Part shown: positions 8,523 to 11,714 of the stretch, piece by piece
Numbering within the stretch: the stretch's first letter is position 1
Layout of the letters: the number at the start of each line of letters is the position of its first letter
Source: an uncultured Desulfomonile sp.
Lineage (GTDB): Bacteria; Desulfobacterota; Desulfomonilia; Desulfomonilales; Desulfomonilaceae
Direction: 5' to 3'
NCBI GenBank assembly: GCA_903920415.1
Contig: CAIXMD010000292.1
Location: 1 to 11,714 of the forward strand
Length of the DNA stretch: 11,714 bases
Translations under genes and position numbers: made by a program
The notes under the pieces: model-generated
Told to the model about the DNA's origin: nothing
Databases searched by the model: none
The model's input: the letters and a program-made list of their open reading frames with translations, nothing else

Positions 8523-8645
8523 TTATTGTCTCTTTCGGTTTGTAAATCCCGCCTTGTCCCCCCTTGGCAAAGGGGGTTGGGTGGATTCACCAGGGTAAAA
8601 TCGTGTTTCATTCGGACAGAAATTTTGGCAACTCATAGAACTCAT
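8523..8645 (-). other. Possible 40-residue ORF coupled to the end of rsmH (doubtful)
   Basis: An ATG at 8645-8643 overlaps the rsmH TGA as ATGA and opens 40 codons to a TAA at 8525-8523, filling most of the rsmH-ftsL gap. The peptide is polar and Pro/Arg-rich, without recognisable motifs. Its middle part is simply the translation of the palindromic repeat at 8542-8590. That argues that it is an accidental reading frame, although ribosomes re-initiating here could carry translation towards ftsL. Confidence 0.12.
8542..8590. repeat. 49-base imperfect palindrome, REP-like dispersed repeat candidate
   Basis: The two arms, starting GTAAATCC and ending GGATTCAC, pair imperfectly around a G/C core of CCCCCCTT...AAAGGGGG, with a three-base centre near 8566-8568. 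The structure would fold as a long hairpin on either strand. No run of T follows on the minus strand, so it is not a standard intrinsic terminator. The sequence style (AATCC.CCTT..CCCCCCTTTG.CAAAGGGGG) resembles small palindromic repeats scattered in intergenic gaps of many delta-proteobacterial genomes. That family placement is from memory and not checked. Only one copy is present in this window. Confidence 0.6.
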
Positions 8646-9586
8646 AGCGCTTCGCCTCTCATCGGTCCTGCCGAGGCTTCCAAAACTCGCATGACAGCAG
8701 AACGGGCACGAGGATTCTCTCGCACCTCTCCGGGGGACGGTCTCAAAGGCCTCGGCGTGATGACCTTCCACCTTTCCCGGTCTGTGCCCCTTTGTCTGAA
8801 AGAAATCTTCACCTGTCGGTCCTCCAGTGAATGGTAGGAAACTACACACAAACGCGCGCCGGGCTGTAAGAACTCCGGGATTTGTTCAAGTCCCTCTGCC
8901 AGATTTTCCATTTCCCTGTTGACAGCGATCCTCAATGCCTGGAATGTCCTCGTTGCTGGATGAATCCTTCCCCGTCGCTTTCCCATGAAAGATGAAACAA
9001 CTTGCGCAAGGTCATTTGTCGTCACGATGTCCCCACGGTTTAACGCGTCGAGCATCACGCGGGCTAGTTTCTTGCAATACCTTTCCTGACCGTAGGTTGC
9101 AAGTATTTCTTCAAGTTTATTAGTAGAAATTACTTCTAAGTAACTGAGTGCCGTGTCTCCGGATGTGTTGTCAAATCTCATATCGAGGGGACCCTGGAGA
9201 CGAAAACTAAAGCCTCTTTCCGGGGACTCCAACTGGTCCGAAGACAGCCCCAGGTCAAGAACGGCCCCGTCAATAGCCGTGATACTTTGAGCCTCAAGAA
9301 TGCTCCGTGTGTGGTGAAATCCTCCGTGTATCGCTCTGAATCGATCCCCGTATTTGTCTAGTCTCTTCTGCGCGCGGCAGATGGCTTGAGGGTCCAGGTC
9401 CAATCCCACTACAATGCTGTCCGGGCACGATGCATTGAGGATCGCTTCTGCATATCCGCATGCGCCGAGAGTGCCATCCAGGTATACCCCTGCCGTCCGG
9501 GGTTGGGTGGCATGGAGCATTTCCTGTACCATGACCGGGACATGCAAATCTTGCTTCCGATCCGCAACGCTCCGGCGACTGGACAT
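8642..9586 (-). CDS. rsmH: RsmH (MraW), 16S rRNA (cytosine-1402-N4)-methyltransferase
   Basis: RsmH uses S-adenosylmethionine to methylate N4 of C1402 in the decoding centre of 16S rRNA. The 314-residue product is the usual length. It carries HVPVM near the N-terminus (15-19), the SAM-binding loop DGTLGACGY (37-45), GLDLDPQA (61-68), LDLGLSSDQL (110-119), GFSFRLQGPLDMRFD (125-139), HPATRTFQALRIAVN (209-223), SYHSLEDR (250-257) and the C-terminal RPLRPSPGEVRENPRARSA (279-297). The SAM loop reads GACGY where many homologues have GGGGH or GAGGY. The ATG at 9586 is the first possible start after an in-frame stop. GGAG sits only two bases upstream, closer than normal. It is the first gene of the dcw operon here, with no mraZ before it. 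Confidence 0.97.
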   Translation of the reverse strand: MSSRRSVADRKQDLHVPVMVQEMLHATQPRTAGVYLDGTLGACGYAEAILNASCPDSIVVGLDLDPQAICRAQKRLDKYGDRFRAIHGGFHHTRSILEAQSITAIDGAVLDLGLSSDQLESPERGFSFRLQGPLDMRFDNTSGDTALSYLEVISTNKLEEILATYGQERYCKKLARVMLDALNRGDIVTTNDLAQVVSSFMGKRRGRIHPATRTFQALRIAVNREMENLAEGLEQIPEFLQPGARLCVVSYHSLEDRQVKISFRQRGTDRERWKVITPRPLRPSPGEVRENPRARSAVMRVLEASAGPMRGEAL

Positions 9587-9613
9587 CGCTCCGCAAATGC
9601 CTTTGACCCGGTC

Positions 9614-9672
9614 TCGCGCAGTTCATGCGCGCGATGATCCGCAGGAGAGAAATCCAAGATCGGCGGAGCCGA
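9614..9672 (-). promoter_or_regulatory. Two small hairpins in the rsmH 5' leader
   Basis: Within the roughly 110-base leader between the putative dcw promoter and rsmH are two perfect inverted repeats. One is TCGGC/GCCGA with a three-base loop at 9660-9672. The other is TCGCGC/GCGCGA with a nine-base loop at 9614-9619 and 9629-9634. Neither is followed by a T run, so they are not obvious terminators. A regulatory role is conjecture. Confidence 0.25.
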
Positions 9673-9847
9673 GCGTTCCTTAAAATTAATGTCGCCTGAA
9701 AAAAAGATTATAACCAAGATGTTCCGATGTCAAGCTATTTTTAACTTGATATTTATAAAATTAATCATTAAAATAATTGATTTTTAATTCTAATAGATAA
9801 AATAAAACATGTCATGATTCTTCACTCTCACCCGCCATTCTTTCATA
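9673..9847. other. AT-rich intergenic region between divergent transcription units
   Basis: This stretch between rsmH and tRNA-Leu is far richer in A and T than the genes around it; 9721-9780 has only about 12 G or C in 60 bases. It holds the putative dcw promoter on the minus strand and leads into the tRNA promoter on the plus strand. A short inverted repeat TCAAG/CTTGA surrounds 9730-9749. I see no convincing ORF. No mraZ, the usual first gene of the cluster, is present. Confidence 0.7.
9707..9733 (-). promoter_or_regulatory. Putative sigma-70 promoter of the dcw operon
   Basis: On the minus strand a perfect TTGACA (9733-9728) and a perfect TATAAT (9712-9707) are separated by 15 bases, shorter than the 17-base optimum. 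They lie about 120 bases upstream of rsmH at the edge of a strongly AT-rich stretch that could act as an UP element. Both hexamers match consensus, which makes chance less likely; the spacer is the weak point. Transcription would start near 9700 and run through rsmH, ftsL and the mur genes. Confidence 0.5.
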
Positions 9848-9876
9848 TTGACTAACCGGTTTTTCTTATCTAAATT
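9848..9876 (+). promoter_or_regulatory. Putative sigma-70 promoter of tRNA-Leu (and xth)
   Basis: TTGACT at 9848-9853 and TAAATT at 9871-9876 are separated by exactly 17 bases. The -10 element ends eight bases before the mature tRNA 5' end, so a short 5' leader is expected, typical of tRNA promoters. No terminator separates the tRNA from xth, so the same promoter may serve both. Confidence 0.6.
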
Positions 9877-9884
9877 AGTCCTGT

Positions 9885-9972
9885 GCCGAAGTGGTGGAAT
9901 TTGGTAGACACACCATCTTGAGGGGGTGGCGGGCGAAAGCTCGTGCCGGTTCGAGTCCGGCCTTCGGCACCA
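9885..9972 (+). tRNA. tRNA-Leu, anticodon GAG
   Basis: The 88-base gene folds into a class II tRNA. The acceptor stem GCCGAAG (9885-9891) pairs perfectly with CTTCGGC (9962-9968), followed by discriminator A and an encoded CCA (9970-9972). The anticodon stem CCATC/GGTGG encloses the loop TTGAGGG, giving anticodon GAG, which reads the leucine codons CUC and CUU. A long variable arm (GGGC-GAAA-GCTC) and the T arm with GGTTCGAGTCC are present, as expected for leucine tRNA. It lies head-to-head with the dcw operon and 49 bases before xth. Confidence 0.97.
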
Positions 9973-10021
9973 AGAAAATCTCCAATGTCTCTTGTCTTTC
10001 CATTCGCCTGCACCATTTGCC

Positions 10022-10816
10022 ATGCCAAAAACCATCAAGATCCTGAGTTGGAACGTGAACGGAATCCGGGCAGTCCATAAGAAAGGCTTCCTGGACTGGC
10101 TCAAGGCAGCCTCACCTGACATCCTCTGCCTTCAGGAGACCAAAGCCGCGCCGGAGCAACTTTCTGAAGACCTGATCCGCCCACCGGGATATTACTCCTA
10201 CTGGCACTCCTCTGAGAAAAAGGGTTACAGCGGAGTTGCTGTTTACACAAAAGAGGAGCCTCTTGATAGCCAAACCGGAATGGGAATCCCCAGGTTTGAT
10301 GATGAGGGGCGACTCATTCGGCTGGATTTCAGGAACTTTACCCTGTTCAACGTGTATTTTCCCAATGGCAAGTCAGGGCCAGAGCGGCTGCAGTTCAAGA
10401 TGGACTTTTACGATGCCTTCCTTGACCATCTGGAAGCTTTGCGTAAGCAGGTGCCTCGGCTCATCTTCGTAGGTGATGTGAATACGGCCCACAATGAGAT
10501 CGATCTGGCCCGCCCGAAAGAAAACTCCAAGGTATCGGGTTTTTTGCCCATTGAGCGCGAGTGGATGGACAAAGCGGTGGACCGGGGCTACGTGGACACC
10601 TTTAGGAATTTTCATGGGGATGCGGTCCATTATAGCTGGTGGGACCTGAAGAGCAGGGCCAGGGAGCGGAACACCGGCTGGAGAATCGACTACGTGTTCG
10701 TCACCGTTGAGATGCTCAATTCGGTGAGGGCTGCATTCATTCTCCCGGAAGTCATGGGTTCGGACCACTGTCCGGTGGGAATAGAGTTGGAATCGGGCTC
10801 AAGTGACATGCGGTGA
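10022..10816 (+). CDS. xth: Exodeoxyribonuclease III / AP endonuclease (ExoA-XthA family)
   Basis: This Mg-dependent enzyme of the endonuclease/exonuclease/phosphatase fold cuts DNA 5' to abasic sites and removes 3' blocking groups in base excision repair. The 264-residue product has all the family motifs in order: SWNVNGIRA (9-17, metal-ligand N11), LQETK (37-41, E39), GYSGVAVYTK (68-77), NVYFPNG (110-116, Y112), GDVNTAHNEIDLARPK (151-166, D152 and N154), GWRIDYVFV (219-227) and the catalytic GSDHCP (246-251, D248-H249). It looks closer to the ExoA/APE1 type than to E. coli XthA. The ATG at 10022 fits where homologues begin, although the frame stays open back into the tRNA. No clear ribosome-binding site precedes it. 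It is probably read with tRNA-Leu. Confidence 0.95.
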   Translation: MPKTIKILSWNVNGIRAVHKKGFLDWLKAASPDILCLQETKAAPEQLSEDLIRPPGYYSYWHSSEKKGYSGVAVYTKEEPLDSQTGMGIPRFDDEGRLIRLDFRNFTLFNVYFPNGKSGPERLQFKMDFYDAFLDHLEALRKQVPRLIFVGDVNTAHNEIDLARPKENSKVSGFLPIEREWMDKAVDRGYVDTFRNFHGDAVHYSWWDLKSRARERNTGWRIDYVFVTVEMLNSVRAAFILPEVMGSDHCPVGIELESGSSDMR

Positions 10817-10828
10817 GCATACGGAATT

Positions 10829-10865
10829 CGTCACTGTGGCCCTAAGACGGGGGCGACAATTTTTT
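10829..10865 (+). terminator. Weak candidate terminator after xth
   Basis: A short G/C stem (GCCC/GGGC at about 10839-10853, possibly lengthened by an outer GTC/GAC pairing) is followed closely by six T residues at 10860-10865, just downstream of the xth stop. The stem is short and bulged, so this is only a possible intrinsic terminator. Confidence 0.35.
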
Positions 10866-10890
10866 CCGGATAGGCCTTGAACTCGGCAAG

Positions 10891-10921
10891 GCTTCTCGCT
10901 TTAACAGCCATACCGAGAAGC
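10891..10921. repeat. Perfect 8-bp inverted repeat between convergent xth and hfq
   Basis: GCTTCTCG (10891-10898) and CGAGAAGC (10914-10921) form a perfect eight-base stem around a 15-base loop. It lies in the 177-base gap between the convergent xth and hfq genes, where a bidirectional terminator or mRNA 3'-end stabiliser would be expected. No T tract follows on either strand, so a simple intrinsic terminator is not supported. Confidence 0.4.
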
Positions 10922-10993
10922 ATGAGGAATACTTTTGCAAAGGCAAGGCCGCGTCATCAGGATGTTCAGCACCAACAACGACTGCACCGCTAC

Positions 10994-11227
10994 TCACACA
11001 AGCCCGGGTATCTTGACACCCGCGTCTGCTGGACGGATCAAACTGAGAGCGTGCTTGTAGAGCAGCCTTACTTCCTGCGCATCTTCAATGATGATGCAGA
11101 AGCTGTCGAAACTCCGCACGTAACCTTTGACGCCGTCTCCCGAAAGGAGGACCACCTCCACTTCTATTCTCGCTTTTCGGACCTGGTTGAGAAACTGGTC
11201 TTGAATATTAAAATGTGTCTTCGGCAT
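10994..11227 (-). CDS. hfq: Hfq, RNA chaperone of the Sm family
   Basis: Hfq forms a hexameric ring that binds small RNAs and mRNAs and promotes their pairing. The 77-residue product has the N-terminal helix with Q9-D10 of the proximal RNA face, a basic rim patch around RKAR (17-20), the Sm1 region (about 22-48, with K34, F40 and F43) and the Sm2 signature YKHAL (57-61). The C-terminal tail after the Sm core is only about 11 residues, much shorter than in E. coli Hfq. It follows miaA by 91 bases on the same strand, the widely conserved miaA-hfq arrangement. GAGGAA lies directly before the ATG, with tight spacing. hflX does not follow; xth converges from the other side. Confidence 0.96.
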   Translation of the reverse strand: MPKTHFNIQDQFLNQVRKARIEVEVVLLSGDGVKGYVRSFDSFCIIIEDAQEVRLLYKHALSLIRPADAGVKIPGLV

Positions 11228-11318
11228 TTCCTCACCCCCGTGCAGTTCATCCCAAGGTTAAACGCCATACGGCTCCCCGCAACGTCTAAGTCCAGGGGAA
11301 ACATTCTCGGATTACCCA

Positions 11319-11714
11319 TCAATGCCCGAGAAAATCAGAAACAATCACTTCGATCCCGACCATATCCTCGGAATCTCGCCATAAAACTCCGGGTTCGGAA
11401 CGAAACCAAGTCAACTGCCTTTTGGCGTATCGCCGCGTGTCCCTCTTCATGAGCCTCACAGCCTCAGCCATGTCCGCCGCTCCGGAAAGGACCATGCCCA
11501 TGTGCCAATAGCCAAGTGATTGCATGGACTTCAGGTCCATACCATAGCCGTCGCGGCAAAGTTGACTCACCTCATCCAACAGCCCATCTCTTATCATACT
11601 GTCAACCCGGTTCTCAATCCGTTCGTACAAAAGAGGCCTATCCGGAGAAAGACTTACGAAAAGAGACCGGTACGGCCTGTCCTGAAACGCGTGTTCCCGC
11701 TGGAGTTGCGAAAG
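11319..11714 (-). CDS. miaA: MiaA, tRNA dimethylallyltransferase (C-terminal part, cut by window edge)
   Basis: MiaA transfers a dimethylallyl group to N6 of A37 in tRNAs that read codons starting with U. The frame is open at the right edge, and 131 C-terminal residues are visible. Matching family features are the segment ending in DRPLLYERIENRVDSMI, followed by GLLDEVSQL, then LKSMQSLGYW (the region equivalent to the usual IGYKE motif, here with W in place of K), and RDTRRYAKRQLTWFR near the C-terminus. The N-terminal P-loop and catalytic residues lie outside the window. hfq follows on the same strand. The frame reads cleanly through the whole visible part, so nothing suggests a pseudogene. 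Confidence 0.94.
   Translation of the reverse strand, partial: LSQLQREHAFQDRPYRSLFVSLSPDRPLLYERIENRVDSMIRDGLLDEVSQLCRDGYGMDLKSMQSLGYWHMGMVLSGAADMAEAVRLMKRDTRRYAKRQLTWFRSEPGVLWRDSEDMVGIEVIVSDFLGH

Noticed and set aside
8542..8590. Intrinsic terminator or attenuator between rsmH and ftsL
   Set aside because: The hairpin is strong but no T run follows it on the minus strand, so it is listed as a palindromic repeat instead.
9409..9717. Minus-strand 102-codon frame upstream of and overlapping rsmH, considered as a possible mraZ
   Set aside because: It has no MraZ-like sequence, and most of it overlaps rsmH in another frame.
9926..10021. Longer xth starting at a GTG inside the tRNA
   Set aside because: The extra 32 residues would be encoded largely by tRNA sequence. 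Family members begin close to the IKILSWNVNG strand, which fits the ATG at 10022.
10877..11452. Plus-strand open frame of 191 codons
   Set aside because: It runs antisense through hfq and the end of miaA, both of which are clear genes.

Overview
The window is dominated by a division and cell wall (dcw) cluster on the minus strand, read from about 9720 down to 1. The gene order is rsmH, ftsL, ftsI, murE, murF, mraY, a small unassigned ORF, ftsW, murG (cut by the left edge). To the right of it lie a plus-strand tRNA-Leu(GAG) and an exodeoxyribonuclease III gene. A convergent minus-strand miaA-hfq pair closes the window, with miaA cut by the right edge.

The organism is a bacterium with meso-diaminopimelate peptidoglycan, because MurE carries the DNPR motif. 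It also has a canonical Hfq and a miaA-hfq pair, and its FtsI ends in a PASTA domain. Base composition is moderate, slightly above half G+C by eye. Together with a G/C-rich palindrome of a kind I associate with delta-proteobacteria, this suggests a Desulfobacterota-like (former delta-proteobacterial) Gram-negative. That placement is inference; no marker in the window settles it.

The cluster is very compact. ftsL/ftsI overlap by 11 bases, and ftsI/murE, murE/murF and ftsW/murG overlap by 3 or 4 bases. mraY starts 3 bases after murF. Translational coupling along the operon is therefore likely. The products cover late peptidoglycan precursor synthesis (MurE and MurF add DAP and D-Ala-D-Ala, MraY makes lipid I, MurG makes lipid II) and septal polymerisation (FtsW glycosyltransferase, FtsI transpeptidase, FtsL scaffold). 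RsmH methylates 16S rRNA.

Two positions differ from the textbook order. murD, usually between mraY and ftsW, is absent; its place is taken by about 220 bases holding a 67-codon ORF that overlaps the ftsW start codon. mraZ, usually first, is also absent; the operon appears to start at rsmH behind an AT-rich intergenic region with divergent promoters. A 49-base palindromic repeat lies between rsmH and ftsL.

I do not see a defence island, transposon, CRISPR array or other obviously new system. The observations worth checking are the murD gap and its small ORF, the palindrome, and the tRNA-xth transcript.
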